NCBI RefSeq assembly: GCF_013403985.1
Contig: NZ_JABFDF010000003.1
Span: forward strand, 434,001 to 498,000
Reading direction: 5' to 3'
DNA: 64,000 bases
Source: Winogradskyella ludwigii
GTDB lineage: Bacteria > Bacteroidota > Bacteroidia > Flavobacteriales > Flavobacteriaceae
A program made the translations under genes and the position numbers. Positions 36,500-45,438 of the stretch are shown piece after piece. The notes under the pieces are model-generated. The model was not told the origin of the DNA. It searched no databases and saw only the letters and a list, made by a program, of their open reading frames with translations. Positions within the stretch are counted from its first letter, which is position 1. Every line of letters starts with the position of its first letter.

Positions 36500-37534
36500 A
36501 TGTATAAAAACAATAAAATCACGGTATTTTCACACTTACTAGTATGGCTAGTATTGTTCAGTATGCCTTACGTATTATCTTATGGCCAATCGCAAGAAAT
36601 AAATAGGATTATAGCACATTTCTGGATTCCTTTAGTGCTTTATGCTGTCATTTTCTACACCAATTACTTTGTACTAATAGATCGGTTTTTATTTACTAAA
36701 AAAATGTGGCAATTTGTAGGTGTCAATTTCGTAATGATTGCTATGTTTATTACCTTAAAAGAACAAATAGAAAATAATTTCTTTGCAAGCTTATTAAAGA
36801 AACCTGCCAACGATGATGGTAATGGCCCTCCTTTTAAGATGTTTCTATATATCCAAATGCTGTCGTATATGGCGCCTTTATTATTTTCTATAGCTATAAA
36901 AACGACCAAACGTTGGATACAAACAGAAAGCGAACGCAAGGAAGCGGCTCATATTAAATTGAAGTCCGAGTTGCAGCATTTACATTACCAGTTACAACCA
37001 CATTTCTTTTTTAATTCATTAAATAATATATATGCTATGGTTGATATTTCACCAGACAGAGCAAAAACATCCATTCATAGTCTAAGCAAATTAATGCGTT
37101 ATATGTTGTATGAAACGAATGTAGAATCTATTCTTTTATCTAAAGAGATCGATTTTATGAAAAAATACATCGACCTCATGAAACTTCGTGTTTCAGATAA
37201 AACAGTAGTTAACTATAGTTTTCCTGTAAAAGAAACAGGTATCAAAATCGCACCTTTACTTTTCATTTCATTAATTGAAAACGCATTTAAACATGGAGTT
37301 TCTGCAAGTAAAGAAAGTTTGATTTCTATTGATATGTCATATTCTAATAATAAAGTGATCTTTGTTATAGAAAACAATAATTTCCCAAAACAGACGGATG
37401 ATAAAAGTGGCTCCGGTATTGGTTTACAGAATTTAATAAAACGTCTAGAATTATTATATCTTAATAAATATGAGTTTAAAACAACCTTAAAAGACGAGTG
37501 TTTTTCTGTACTTTTAGAAATTGAAACTACTTAA
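36500..37534 (+). CDS. LytS-type sensor histidine kinase
   Basis: 344 residues: four membrane segments in the first ~135 residues, a His_kinase domain with Q-P-H-F-F-F-N-S-L and phospho-acceptor H168, and an HATPase_c domain with I-E-N-A-F-K-H-G and G-S-G-I-G-L. It is a paralogue of the kinase at 24046-25101, with the phospho-acceptor at the same residue number, so the two arose from a common ancestor. The response regulator starts 8 bp downstream. The stimulus is unknown; the preceding Lcl lipoprotein and MacAB-TolC suggest envelope or exported-compound sensing. Confidence 0.92.
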   Translation: MYKNNKITVFSHLLVWLVLFSMPYVLSYGQSQEINRIIAHFWIPLVLYAVIFYTNYFVLIDRFLFTKKMWQFVGVNFVMIAMFITLKEQIENNFFASLLKKPANDDGNGPPFKMFLYIQMLSYMAPLLFSIAIKTTKRWIQTESERKEAAHIKLKSELQHLHYQLQPHFFFNSLNNIYAMVDISPDRAKTSIHSLSKLMRYMLYETNVESILLSKEIDFMKKYIDLMKLRVSDKTVVNYSFPVKETGIKIAPLLFISLIENAFKHGVSASKESLISIDMSYSNNKVIFVIENNNFPKQTDDKSGSGIGLQNLIKRLELLYLNKYEFKTTLKDECFSVLLEIETT

Positions 37535-37542
37535 AGGATATT

Positions 37543-38274
37543 ATGAGTAATATTAAGATTACATGTGTTATTGTAGATGATGAGCCCATGGCTCTTAATT
37601 TAGTTGAAAGCTACGTTGAAAAAACACCTTTTTTAGATTTTAAAAAGAAGTGTAGTAGTGCTATTGAGGCTATGGAATATATTAAATCCAATCCTGTAGA
37701 CTTACTGTTTTTAGATATTCAAATGCCAGACTTAACTGGGATCGAATTTTCTAAAATGCTACCCAAAGAAACACGTGTTATTTTCACAACCGCTTTTGAT
37801 CATTATGCTTTAGAGGGTTTTAAAGTTGAAGCCATAGACTATTTGTTGAAGCCTTTTGATTATGCTGAGTTTTTAGCCGCCGCCAATAAAGCCAATACGT
37901 GGTTTGAATTGGTAAGAGGGCAACGAAAAAGCATCTTGTCTGAAGAAAAAGAGTTTTTGTTTGTGAAATCTGAATACAAGCAATTACGTATTAAGCTAGC
38001 CGATGTGTTATATTTTGAAGGCCTAAAAGATTATATTAAAATATGGATAAAAGGCAACACAAAACCCATACTAACGTTAATGAGTTTAAAGTCTCTTGAA
38101 GAAGAATTACCTTCTACACAGTTTATGCGTGTGCACAGATCTTTTATTGTCTCGTTAAATAATATAGATGTTATAGAGCGCAGTCAGATTATTATTAATG
38201 AACAACGCATCACGGTTTCAGAGCATTACAAACCTACATTCTTAGAGTTTATCAATAATAATTCATTAAAATAA
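37543..38274 (+). CDS. LytTR-family response regulator
   Basis: 243 residues: receiver domain with V-D-D-E-P, phospho-acceptor D58 in F-L-D-I-Q-M-P and switch K-P-F-D; LytTR DNA-binding domain from about 140 with R-V-H-R-S-F-I-V. Similar to the regulator at 23334-24068 throughout. Probably cognate to the kinase 8 bp upstream. Likely targets are this locus itself and the upstream MacAB operon, whose promoter has a loose pair of LytTR-like sites. Confidence 0.93.
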   Translation: MSNIKITCVIVDDEPMALNLVESYVEKTPFLDFKKKCSSAIEAMEYIKSNPVDLLFLDIQMPDLTGIEFSKMLPKETRVIFTTAFDHYALEGFKVEAIDYLLKPFDYAEFLAAANKANTWFELVRGQRKSILSEEKEFLFVKSEYKQLRIKLADVLYFEGLKDYIKIWIKGNTKPILTLMSLKSLEEELPSTQFMRVHRSFIVSLNNIDVIERSQIIINEQRITVSEHYKPTFLEFINNNSLK

Positions 38275-38407
38275 TTTAGATAATCTTAATTCGTCTAGAA
38301 ATCCACCTTTTTAAGAGGTGAATACACCTTGTTTGTCTATTTCGTTTTATCAGCCTTATAAACATGGTTACATTTGCGCTATCATAATATATAATAAAAT
38401 CATACTC

Positions 38408-38707
38408 ATGAAAAAAACAGTACTATCATTTGCCGTAGTTATCACTATGTTTAGTTGTAACAGCGTAAAAAACGTTAATACATCATCGCTTACAGATGCT
38501 GCAACATTATTAAGTTCTTTAAGTTCTAATTCTACAGTACAACAAATTACAAGTCTTTTTAGCTTATTAGATACTAATAATGATGAAGCTATAAGTTCTA
38601 CAGAAGCTATTGGAACTGTATCAGATAATTTTAATGTTTTAGACACAGATAGTAACTCTAGTCTTAACTTAAGTGAGTTAACAGGTTTACTCGGTTTATT
38701 AAAATAA
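38408..38707 (+). CDS. Small EF-hand lipoprotein
   Basis: 99 residues from the ATG at 38408; an in-frame ATG at 38318 gives an unlikely leader. Lipobox M-F-S-C (C17). Two calcium-binding EF-hand loops are visible: D55-T-N-N-D-E-A-I-S-S-T-E66 and D79-T-D-S-N-S-S-L-N-L-S-E90, both with acidic or Asn/Ser ligands at positions 1, 3, 5 and 12. It is thus probably a calcium-binding envelope lipoprotein. It follows the response-regulator gene by 133 bp and ends at a good terminator. I know of no named family for it. Confidence 0.75.
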   Translation: MKKTVLSFAVVITMFSCNSVKNVNTSSLTDAATLLSSLSSNSTVQQITSLFSLLDTNNDEAISSTEAIGTVSDNFNVLDTDSNSSLNLSELTGLLGLLK

Positions 38708-38727
38708 AATTTGTTTAGTCTAATAAG

Positions 38728-38757
38728 AAGGTACACTTTAAACAGTGTACCTTTTTT
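38728..38757 (+). terminator. Rho-independent terminator after the EF-hand lipoprotein
   Basis: AAGGTACACT, loop TTAAAC, AGTGTACCTT followed by further T. A 10-bp perfect stem. Confidence 0.88.
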
Positions 38758-38961
38758 ATTTTATTCAAATTTCAACTGTTTTCCTTTTGGTTTTAAAAAG
38801 CCAATCTATTAAATACCTAGATTCATAGATAAAATTTAAGCACTCGTCTATTTCTTTTTTTTAACCCTCAAATGACAATTACCTTTATAGTATAATTAAG
38901 ATTATACAACGTCTAAAAGATTATAGAAGAGGAGAATTTTAATCATTTAAAACTTAAAATT

Positions 38962-39570
38962 ATGAAAGCATTTATTAAAACATGTATACTACCATCATTA
39001 TTTTTGATAGCTGTAAGCACACAAGTTTCGGCACAAACAAAAAGATCTACGGCAACAAAAAAAGTTGAAAAAACTACTAAAACTGTTAGCACGACAAATA
39101 ATAGTAGAACCACAAAAAGAATACCGAGTACCAAAGTAACTTACAAAAAAACAACGCGTAAAGTTCCTTCTGTAAGATCGGTACCTGCCACTAGAACGGT
39201 TGTAAAACACAACGGACAAAGTTATTACTATGCTAATAACAAATATTACACGCAGTCTAGAGGACGTTATATTGTAATTGCACCAAAAGTAGGTTTCAGA
39301 ATAAAAAAATTACCTACAAATTATAGAAGAATACAGCATAACAACTACAATTATTACAATGTAGATGGTACATTTTATATAGCGTATAACAATGAATACG
39401 AAGTTGTAGATCCTGAAATAGGTACTATAGTATATGAACTTCCAGACGATTACGAAAAAGTAACCATAGACGGACAATCGTATTACGAATATGCTAATAT
39501 TTTATACGAAAAAGTACAAGTAGATGGCACAAGAGCTTACGAAGTTGTTGGTATTATAGATATGCAATAG
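38962..39570 (+). CDS. DUF6515-like secreted protein
   Basis: 202 residues. Signal peptide ending V-S-A-Q; then a highly basic S/T/K-rich low-complexity stretch (about 25-80); then three repeats with the pattern Y-Y-Y-x-N-x-x-Y-Y, Y-x-V-V/I-x-P and G-x-x-I/V-x-x-L-P, the pattern of DUF6515 proteins in Bacteroidetes. Function unknown; the basic segment could bind nucleic acid or acidic polymers. A monocistronic gene between two hairpin terminators. Confidence 0.75.
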   Translation: MKAFIKTCILPSLFLIAVSTQVSAQTKRSTATKKVEKTTKTVSTTNNSRTTKRIPSTKVTYKKTTRKVPSVRSVPATRTVVKHNGQSYYYANNKYYTQSRGRYIVIAPKVGFRIKKLPTNYRRIQHNNYNYYNVDGTFYIAYNNEYEVVDPEIGTIVYELPDDYEKVTIDGQSYYEYANILYEKVQVDGTRAYEVVGIIDMQ

Positions 39571-39917
39571 TTATTAAAAAATATAAGATTAAGATTGATT
39601 GGTTGTTTTGAAGAAAAGGGGGAGTAGTTGTTATAACTATTCTCCTTTTTAATTTTAAGATAAAACCTAAATTACAACCTTGGCACTTACGGTTGTTATA
39701 CTTCTGAAAAATTTACGGTATTATAAGACAACCACTTTAGAAATGTTATTTATTTTTTAATGTTCAAAGGTGTTTTAAAAACTAAGATTAAACTTAACAT
39801 AAAATTCATCAAAAATACTTTGAGTTCTTAGTATTAAACTTATATTAAAACTAATAATTGTTTTGGTAATGTTGAAGTATTTCATGTTATTGCGCGATTA
39901 AAAATTTTAAATAATTA
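39571..39917. other. Intergenic region before the MarC-type gene
   Basis: 347 bp. The left part holds a hairpin/T-run terminator (39614-39650). The remainder is AT-rich and I see no coding frame, repeat or convincing promoter in it; TTGTTTTG near 39860 is one base off the -7 consensus. Confidence 0.5.
39614..39650 (+). terminator. Likely terminator of the DUF6515 gene
   Basis: An imperfect stem built from AAAAGG...TAGTT and AACTA...CCTTTT with a small bulge, followed by a T-run. Less regular than the other terminators here. Confidence 0.5.
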
Positions 39918-40541
39918 ATGGACAACTTAATTACATTCAGTATTACAGTGTTTACAGGCTTTTTTGCTATAACGAATCCGATATCAAACATGACTGTGTT
40001 CTTGTCGTTAACACAAGGAGCTAACGAAAAAACAAAACGAGATATTAATAAAAGAGCAAATGTTATTGCTTTTATTATTGTAACCGTTTTTGTACTCTTA
40101 GGTAAATTTATTTTTGAACTGTTTAATATTAGTATTCCTGCATTTAAAATTACGGGTGGTATCCTTATCTTTTTTATTGGTTTTGATATGCTACAATCCA
40201 AACAGTCCAATGTAAAAAGTCTAGAACATGTTCACATTGACGAAAATATTGCAGTATCACCATTAGCAATTCCAATTCTAGCAGGTCCTGGAACGATTGT
40301 TACAGCAATGAATTTTGTTTCCAATGTAGAAATTATACATATCGTTTTGGTCATTGCCATATTTGGGTCCATGAGTTTATTAACGTATTTCACCTTTAGA
40401 ATAAGCGACCTAATTGTTAAAATTGTTGGTCATAACGTGATTTCAGTAATTGGTAAAATAATGGGGTTAATTATAGCCATCATTGGCACAGGTATGATTA
40501 TCCAAGGGATTAAAATTTCCTTCAATTTAATAGCAAGCTAA
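39918..40541 (+). CDS. MarC/UPF0056-family integral membrane protein
   Basis: 207 residues with six predicted membrane helices. The N-terminal A-I-T-N-P-I-S-N-M-T-V-F-L-S-L-T and central S-P-L-A-I-P-I-L-A-G-P-G-T-I motifs, repeated at equivalent positions of the two halves, define the MarC family. The function is not established; the old link to multiple antibiotic resistance in E. coli was withdrawn, and a transport role is presumed. It stands alone with a hairpin 42 bp downstream. Confidence 0.9.
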   Translation: MDNLITFSITVFTGFFAITNPISNMTVFLSLTQGANEKTKRDINKRANVIAFIIVTVFVLLGKFIFELFNISIPAFKITGGILIFFIGFDMLQSKQSNVKSLEHVHIDENIAVSPLAIPILAGPGTIVTAMNFVSNVEIIHIVLVIAIFGSMSLLTYFTFRISDLIVKIVGHNVISVIGKIMGLIIAIIGTGMIIQGIKISFNLIAS

Positions 40542-40583
40542 ATCAAAAGAGAGTAAAATAGTTAGTAGCTCAGAAATATGAAC

Positions 40584-40613
40584 TAGTTTTTACTTTAAAC
40601 GAAGTAAAAACTA
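40584..40613 (+). terminator. Hairpin after the MarC-type gene
   Basis: TAGTTTTTACTT, loop TAAACG, AAGTAAAAACTA: a perfect 12-bp but AT-rich stem, followed by only a short T tract (ATTTTG). Probable terminator, weaker than usual. Confidence 0.55.
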
Positions 40614-40720
40614 AGATTTTGTTCATATTATCTCAAACATTTGTAAATATTAGATGATAAAACCGACTACATTTTTATAAATTTACCTTTTATTATCTAA
40701 CGTTGTAACTGAATATATTT

Positions 40721-41752
40721 ATGAACCCTAACCATATAGCGTATTCCATTTTAGACCTAGCTTTAGTTTCTGAAGACCACACGCTTAAGCAAACATTTGA
40801 TAATGCCTTAAAATTGGCACAACATGCTGAAGATTATGGTTATAAGCGTTATTGGTTAGCAGAACATCACAACGCAGAAAATATTGGAAGTGCAGCAACG
40901 TCTATTTTAATTGGCTATGTGGCTCAAGGCACTAAAACCATCAACGTAGGTGCTGGTGGTATTATGTTACCCAACCATTCTCCTTTAATTATAGCAGAAC
41001 AATTTGGGACGCTAGGAACATTATATCCTAACCGAATTGATTTAGGTCTAGGACGAGCTCCAGGAACGGATAAAGAAACAGCAGAAGCCATTCGTACCGA
41101 CTTCATGGAAGCTGCACAATCATTTCCTACTGAAGTAGAAAAAATACAAACTTACTTTTCTGTAGATAATGAAGAAGCAAACGTACGTGCTACTGTAGCA
41201 GAAGGAGTAAAAGTGCCTCTTTTTATTTTAGGTTCTAGTACAGAAAGTGCGCATTTAGCAGCAAAAAAAGGCTTACCATATGCCTTTGCAAGTCATTTTG
41301 CAACCACACACTTTTGGGATGCAATGGCCATTTATCGTGATGAATTTAAACCCACTAGAGCATTAAGGAAACCATACATTATGGCTGGTGTAAATATTAT
41401 CATAGCAGATACAAACGAGGAAGCAGAGCGTTTATCAACCTCTTTAATCCGAATGATCGTTGGTATATTTACAGGCAGACGTGCCAAGGTACAACCACCT
41501 ACAGATATGACAGATGAATTGAGGGATATTATGAGAAATCCACAAGTACATCAAATGCTCAAATATTCTTTTATAGGAAGTAAAGCTAAGGTTAAAGCAT
41601 TAGTTAAACAATTCCTAGCCCAATCTAAAGTAAATGAGCTTGTTGCGGTTACACACGTATATGATATCAACGACAGAATTAAATCTCATAAAATGTTCGC
41701 TGAAATTATAGACGAACTAAATGTGAGCACCTCAATAATGCAACCTCATTAG
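40721..41752 (+). CDS. Luciferase-like (LLM class) flavin-dependent oxidoreductase
   Basis: 343 residues, a TIM barrel of the bacterial luciferase superfamily. It has the typical start (Y-S-I-L-D-L-A), W-L-A-E-H-H-N (active-site histidines), G-A-G-G-I-M-L-P-N-H and the D-L-G-L-G-R-A-P-G motif that marks the F420-independent, FMN-using alkanal-monooxygenase-like subgroup. The substrate is unknown. The gene is monocistronic and convergent with the Nudix regulator (30 bp gap). Confidence 0.9.
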   Translation: MNPNHIAYSILDLALVSEDHTLKQTFDNALKLAQHAEDYGYKRYWLAEHHNAENIGSAATSILIGYVAQGTKTINVGAGGIMLPNHSPLIIAEQFGTLGTLYPNRIDLGLGRAPGTDKETAEAIRTDFMEAAQSFPTEVEKIQTYFSVDNEEANVRATVAEGVKVPLFILGSSTESAHLAAKKGLPYAFASHFATTHFWDAMAIYRDEFKPTRALRKPYIMAGVNIIIADTNEEAERLSTSLIRMIVGIFTGRRAKVQPPTDMTDELRDIMRNPQVHQMLKYSFIGSKAKVKALVKQFLAQSKVNELVAVTHVYDINDRIKSHKMFAEIIDELNVSTSIMQPH

Positions 41753-41782
41753 TATTTTAACCTATAGTCTTAATAGGAAAAG

Positions 41783-42514
41783 TTAAATACTGATTAAATA
41801 ATTTTTTTGGAACACTTTATCATAAACCTCTTTACTAAACATATACAGTTGCGCTGGCTTTTTGGACACACCAACTTGCTTTTCGTCTAATGCAATGATG
41901 TATTTCTTATTTATCAATTTGCGTCTAAAATTCCGATTATCAATATCTATTCCTAATATCGATTGATATAAATCTTGCACCTCATTTATGGTAAATTTAT
42001 CAGGAAGCAATTTAAATATAATAGGCTCAGATAAACATTTTACCTTTAAATCCTCATAAGCTTCTAATATAATCTGTTCGTGATCAAAACCCAATTCAGG
42101 TAACGTATCTACAGGAAACCATTTAGCGTGATAGTTATTGTTTTTTAAATTGACATCTTCAGTTTTTAATAAAAAATAATAGGCTACAGTGGTGGTTCTT
42201 TCATGAAACTCAGCATTTTTTATCCAAATCAAATCTTTCGGATTTAGCAATCGATCCGGATCACCAAAAGCTTTAAATTGTTTTTTATACTGATCGGTTA
42301 AACCAGTCAACTCTTTTAAGACACGCGTCGCAGTTTCATCTAAAGTCTCATTTTTATAAACATGATAGCCTGTTAATACATAATCATCAACCAAAACCAT
42401 TTTTTCAGACTCTAGGTAACGCTTTATTAATAAAACATTTAGGGACTTTGTATGTATATCATATCCAAAAACGACACAATCTACAGATATATTTAATATT
42501 ATTTCAGATTTCAT
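41783..42514 (-). CDS. Nudix-type transcriptional regulator (NrtR/AraR-like)
   Basis: 243 residues: an N-terminal Nudix fold (1-140) and a C-terminal winged-helix domain (about 155-235). The Nudix box region reads G-Y-H-V-Y-K-N-E ... T-R-V-L-K-E-L-T-G, in which the R-E-x-x-E-E core is degenerate, as in family members that use the domain to sense sugars or nucleotides and not for hydrolysis. In Bacteroidetes, relatives control sugar catabolic operons. It is divergent from the polyol locus, and palindromes lie at 42561-42581 and 42717-42739. The most likely role is local repressor or activator of that locus. Confidence 0.85.
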   Translation of the reverse strand: MKSEIILNISVDCVVFGYDIHTKSLNVLLIKRYLESEKMVLVDDYVLTGYHVYKNETLDETATRVLKELTGLTDQYKKQFKAFGDPDRLLNPKDLIWIKNAEFHERTTTVAYYFLLKTEDVNLKNNNYHAKWFPVDTLPELGFDHEQIILEAYEDLKVKCLSEPIIFKLLPDKFTINEVQDLYQSILGIDIDNRNFRRKLINKKYIIALDEKQVGVSKKPAQLYMFSKEVYDKVFQKNYLISI

Positions 42515-42560
42515 AAAATTAAAAATAAGGGTTTCTTTATTTAAGGCTAATATACCAAAA

Positions 42561-42581
42561 TATAATTAAACGTCAATTATA
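42561..42581. promoter_or_regulatory. Palindrome upstream of the Nudix regulator (possible autoregulatory operator)
   Basis: TATAATT and AATTATA are perfect 7-bp arms around AAACGTC. It contains the half-site T-A-A-A-C-G-T-C-A that also occurs in the palindrome at 42717-42739 and lies 47 bp before the regulator's start codon. Confidence 0.45.
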
Positions 42582-42680
42582 CATTATTAAAATCAGCTTT
42601 GTCACCGTTTAACTTACAGGTGTTAATTATCAATATAGCATACATTGATGATAAGCTAACATATATTTTTTGATAATAAT

Positions 42681-42712
42681 TTGATTTTTAATAAATATTT
42701 GTTTTACATTTG
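42681..42712 (+). promoter_or_regulatory. Promoter of the polyol-utilisation operon
   Basis: TTG (42681-42683), 21 bp, TACATTTG (42705-42712): both elements match the Bacteroidetes consensus. The predicted start is near 42718, inside the palindrome described next. Confidence 0.7.
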
Positions 42713-42716
42713 AAAA

Positions 42717-42739
42717 ATAAACGTAAATATGACGTTTAT
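42717..42739. promoter_or_regulatory. Operator-like palindrome at the transcription start of the polyol operon
   Basis: ATAAACGT and ACGTTTAT are perfect 8-bp arms around a 7-bp spacer and begin 5 bp after the -7 element, so a bound dimer would block initiation. The best candidate binder is the divergent Nudix regulator. Confidence 0.6.
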
Positions 42740-42768
42740 AAGTTTTGGATGTATTAAAAGCTCACAGA

Positions 42769-43641
42769 ATGAACAGACAAGAACATAATTTGGTAAAAAA
42801 CAACGTAAACAAGACCTCTCAAAATTGGAGTAATCTTCATTTACCAATGTTATGTTGTTTACTGTTTTTTGGATTTAATGTAACCTCTGCACAAGAAGAA
42901 AAAGAGACGCAAGACGATTACAAACCATTTAACATGAGTGCTCATATAAAAAACATGCACACTTGGCACGGATTTGTGGTTCACCCAGGAGCAATTTTTG
43001 CAACAAGTTTAGAGTATAATTCACGTGATTCTAAATTAACCTTAGGTTTATGGGGAGGTGCTGGCTTAACCACTATTGATGTGGTTAATAATAACACAGG
43101 AGACTATGTTAGTGCTAATTATCAAGAGCTGTCTATTTATGCAAAGTATCGTTTTTCAGATAATTTCTTTATAGAAGCCGTTTCGCATAATAATTTTACA
43201 GGCGTTGAAGAAAGAGGTGATAAATTAAGCTACTGGAGTTACGATAAGGATCAAGGATACAACTTTGTAGATTTAAATTTTGGCGTCAATGTTTCTAAAA
43301 ACACAGCATTATATTTTGCAACAATACTTGGTGGAGGATCTGGAGATTATGAAGTTCAAGATAATGGTGATTTAGAAAACTCTTGGACCCATTATTTTGA
43401 AATAAAAAGTAAAGTTTGGGAGAAAGACGATTATAAACTATCTCTTTTTATCGGTGGTGCATGGTCGTTTATTACAGACAAAACGTTTTATACAGAAGGC
43501 CAAGGCAATATTATTAATGTAGGAGCAAGTTTAAATAAAAACATTAATTTAGGTAAGGTAAAAATCCCTGCAGAAGTTACTGCGATGTGGAATCCCGAAA
43601 AGCAAAAAGCGGTATTACAACTAGATATCACAATTTTTTAA
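42769..43641 (+). CDS. Outer-membrane beta-barrel protein of the polyol locus
   Basis: 290 residues from the ATG at 42769 (an ATG at 42745 adds eight residues). The signal peptide is unusually long, with its hydrophobic core near residues 27-40 ending V-T-S-A-Q. The mature protein alternates strands and turns and ends L-Q-L-D-I-T-I-F with a terminal phenylalanine, the standard barrel-assembly signal. Being first in the operon, directly behind the palindromic operator and before the permease, it may be the outer-membrane entry pore for the polyol. No named family is recognised. Confidence 0.65.
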   Translation: MNRQEHNLVKNNVNKTSQNWSNLHLPMLCCLLFFGFNVTSAQEEKETQDDYKPFNMSAHIKNMHTWHGFVVHPGAIFATSLEYNSRDSKLTLGLWGGAGLTTIDVVNNNTGDYVSANYQELSIYAKYRFSDNFFIEAVSHNNFTGVEERGDKLSYWSYDKDQGYNFVDLNFGVNVSKNTALYFATILGGGSGDYEVQDNGDLENSWTHYFEIKSKVWEKDDYKLSLFIGGAWSFITDKTFYTEGQGNIINVGASLNKNINLGKVKIPAEVTAMWNPEKQKAVLQLDITIF

Positions 43642-43717
43642 ACCAAATAATGACGGCTATTTATAGTGCTTCTTTTATCAAAAAATAAAATAACGGCTAA
43701 TTTCAATAAATTATATT

Positions 43718-45433
43718 ATGGACACATCCAATGATTTCCAACAGTTCCAAAACCTAGAAGCAGAACAATTACCAATTGCCAAAAACAAATTGCACAATTG
43801 GACGCATTTTGCAGGTATTTATGCCGCTGAACATGTCGCTGCTACTGAGTTTGTTATTGGTGCTACTTTTGTGGCTTTAGGAGCAACAACCAAAGACATC
43901 TTATTAGGTTTGTTAATTGGTAATATATTAGCCGTTTTAAGTTGGACGCTCATTACATCTCCTATTGCTGTAGATACACGATTAAGTTTATACACCTACC
44001 TCAATAAAATTGCTGGAGATTCTATGACCAAGCTTTATAATTGGGCTAATGTCATTATTTTTACTGTGATTTCTGCAGCTATGATTACAGTATCGGCTAC
44101 AGCAGTACGATTTGCTTTTGATATTCCGGCACAACTCAATTGGTATCCCACAAATTTATGGTTTATAGTAATCGTTTTAATTGTAGGTTCTGTTGTGGTA
44201 TCTATTGCCATATATGGGTTTAAGGCAGTCTCTGAGTTTTCTGGAATCTGTGCTCCTTGGTTATTCGTTATGTTTACTTGTGGTGCTTTTGTTCTTTTAC
44301 CGGCTTTATCATTAGAGGTATTAGGAAAAACCATTCCTACAGGATGGAGCGATTTCGTAAGCTTAGGAGACCAATCCATTTGGACAGGCATAAATAGCGA
44401 TGGAGAGCCTGGTATCGGGTTAACGGAAGTCATTGGTTTTGCTTGGGCAGCAAATACCATTACACACTTCGGACTTATAGACATGGCGTTGTTTCGTTTT
44501 GCTAAAAAGAAATCTTACGGATTAACAACCAGTACAGGAATGATGTTTGGGCACTATGTGGCTTGGATTTCAGCCGGAATTATGGGAGCTGGTGCAGCCG
44601 TCATTCTCGGGAAATCAATTGTAGAACTAGATCCAGGTGATGTAGCATACTACGCTTTAGGTTGGTCTGGTTTTGTAATCGTTATTGTAGCAGGTTGGAC
44701 CACAGCAGTTGCTAACCTTTATAGAGCCGGTTTGGCAGCGCAAGCCATCTTTAAAAATCATTCGCGTAAAAAAACCACCATAGCTGTTGGTTTAGTTACC
44801 ATGGTTGTCGCTTGTTTTCCTTTTGTGTTTTCTCAAATATTACCCTTACTTACTTATGCGGGTTTATTAGTAGTCCCAGTCGGAGCGATTGTATTTGCTG
44901 AACATCAAATATTCCCTCGTATTGGTTATACACGCTATTGGTTACATTACCGCCAATTAACCGTGAGCAAACCTGCCATCGCTTCATGGGCACTTGGTCT
45001 TATCTTCGGATTTGGACTAAACGCATTAGATGTCATGTCTTTCTTTTACCTATTTATACCCACTTGGATATTTACCATAATCGTTTACACGCTTTTAGCA
45101 GGAAAATATGGTGCTAAAGACAAATATCCAGAAGCTGAAGAAAAAGAACTCGCACGTAACCTAAACATTGCAAAATTTCAAGAACAACAAGCAGAAACAG
45201 AGCAGGTGATTATTAAAGATATCTCAATATTTACTAAAATATTAAGAGGCATCTCGTTGTTGGTTTTAATTATAACAGTAATCTTAGCTTGTAATGTATT
45301 ATTTGGAAGTGCAGACGAAGAGATCTACACACAAAACAGAGAGCTATTCTATAAATACGCATTCATCTGTACAGTAATATATTTTGTTACGGCCTATTGG
45401 GCACTTAAACGTGGAAAAATCAAAAACACCTAA
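43718..45433 (+). CDS. NCS1-family permease, probably polyol importer
   Basis: 571 residues with about 12 membrane helices of the nucleobase:cation symporter-1 (purine/cytosine permease) family; the N-terminal N-W-T-H-F-A-G-I-Y-A-A-E-H-V-A and helix-rich core fit. It is longer than CodB (~420) because of an extra C-terminal ~100 residues with a charged stretch (about 470-500) and two more helices. Known NCS1 substrates are nucleobases, hydantoins and vitamins. Here the 6-bp gap to a polyol dehydrogenase gene and the following sugar kinase suggest that it carries a sugar alcohol instead. That is inference from context. Confidence 0.85.
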   Translation: MDTSNDFQQFQNLEAEQLPIAKNKLHNWTHFAGIYAAEHVAATEFVIGATFVALGATTKDILLGLLIGNILAVLSWTLITSPIAVDTRLSLYTYLNKIAGDSMTKLYNWANVIIFTVISAAMITVSATAVRFAFDIPAQLNWYPTNLWFIVIVLIVGSVVVSIAIYGFKAVSEFSGICAPWLFVMFTCGAFVLLPALSLEVLGKTIPTGWSDFVSLGDQSIWTGINSDGEPGIGLTEVIGFAWAANTITHFGLIDMALFRFAKKKSYGLTTSTGMMFGHYVAWISAGIMGAGAAVILGKSIVELDPGDVAYYALGWSGFVIVIVAGWTTAVANLYRAGLAAQAIFKNHSRKKTTIAVGLVTMVVACFPFVFSQILPLLTYAGLLVVPVGAIVFAEHQIFPRIGYTRYWLHYRQLTVSKPAIASWALGLIFGFGLNALDVMSFFYLFIPTWIFTIIVYTLLAGKYGAKDKYPEAEEKELARNLNIAKFQEQQAETEQVIIKDISIFTKILRGISLLVLIITVILACNVLFGSADEEIYTQNRELFYKYAFICTVIYFVTAYWALKRGKIKNT

Positions 45434-45438
45434 ACATC

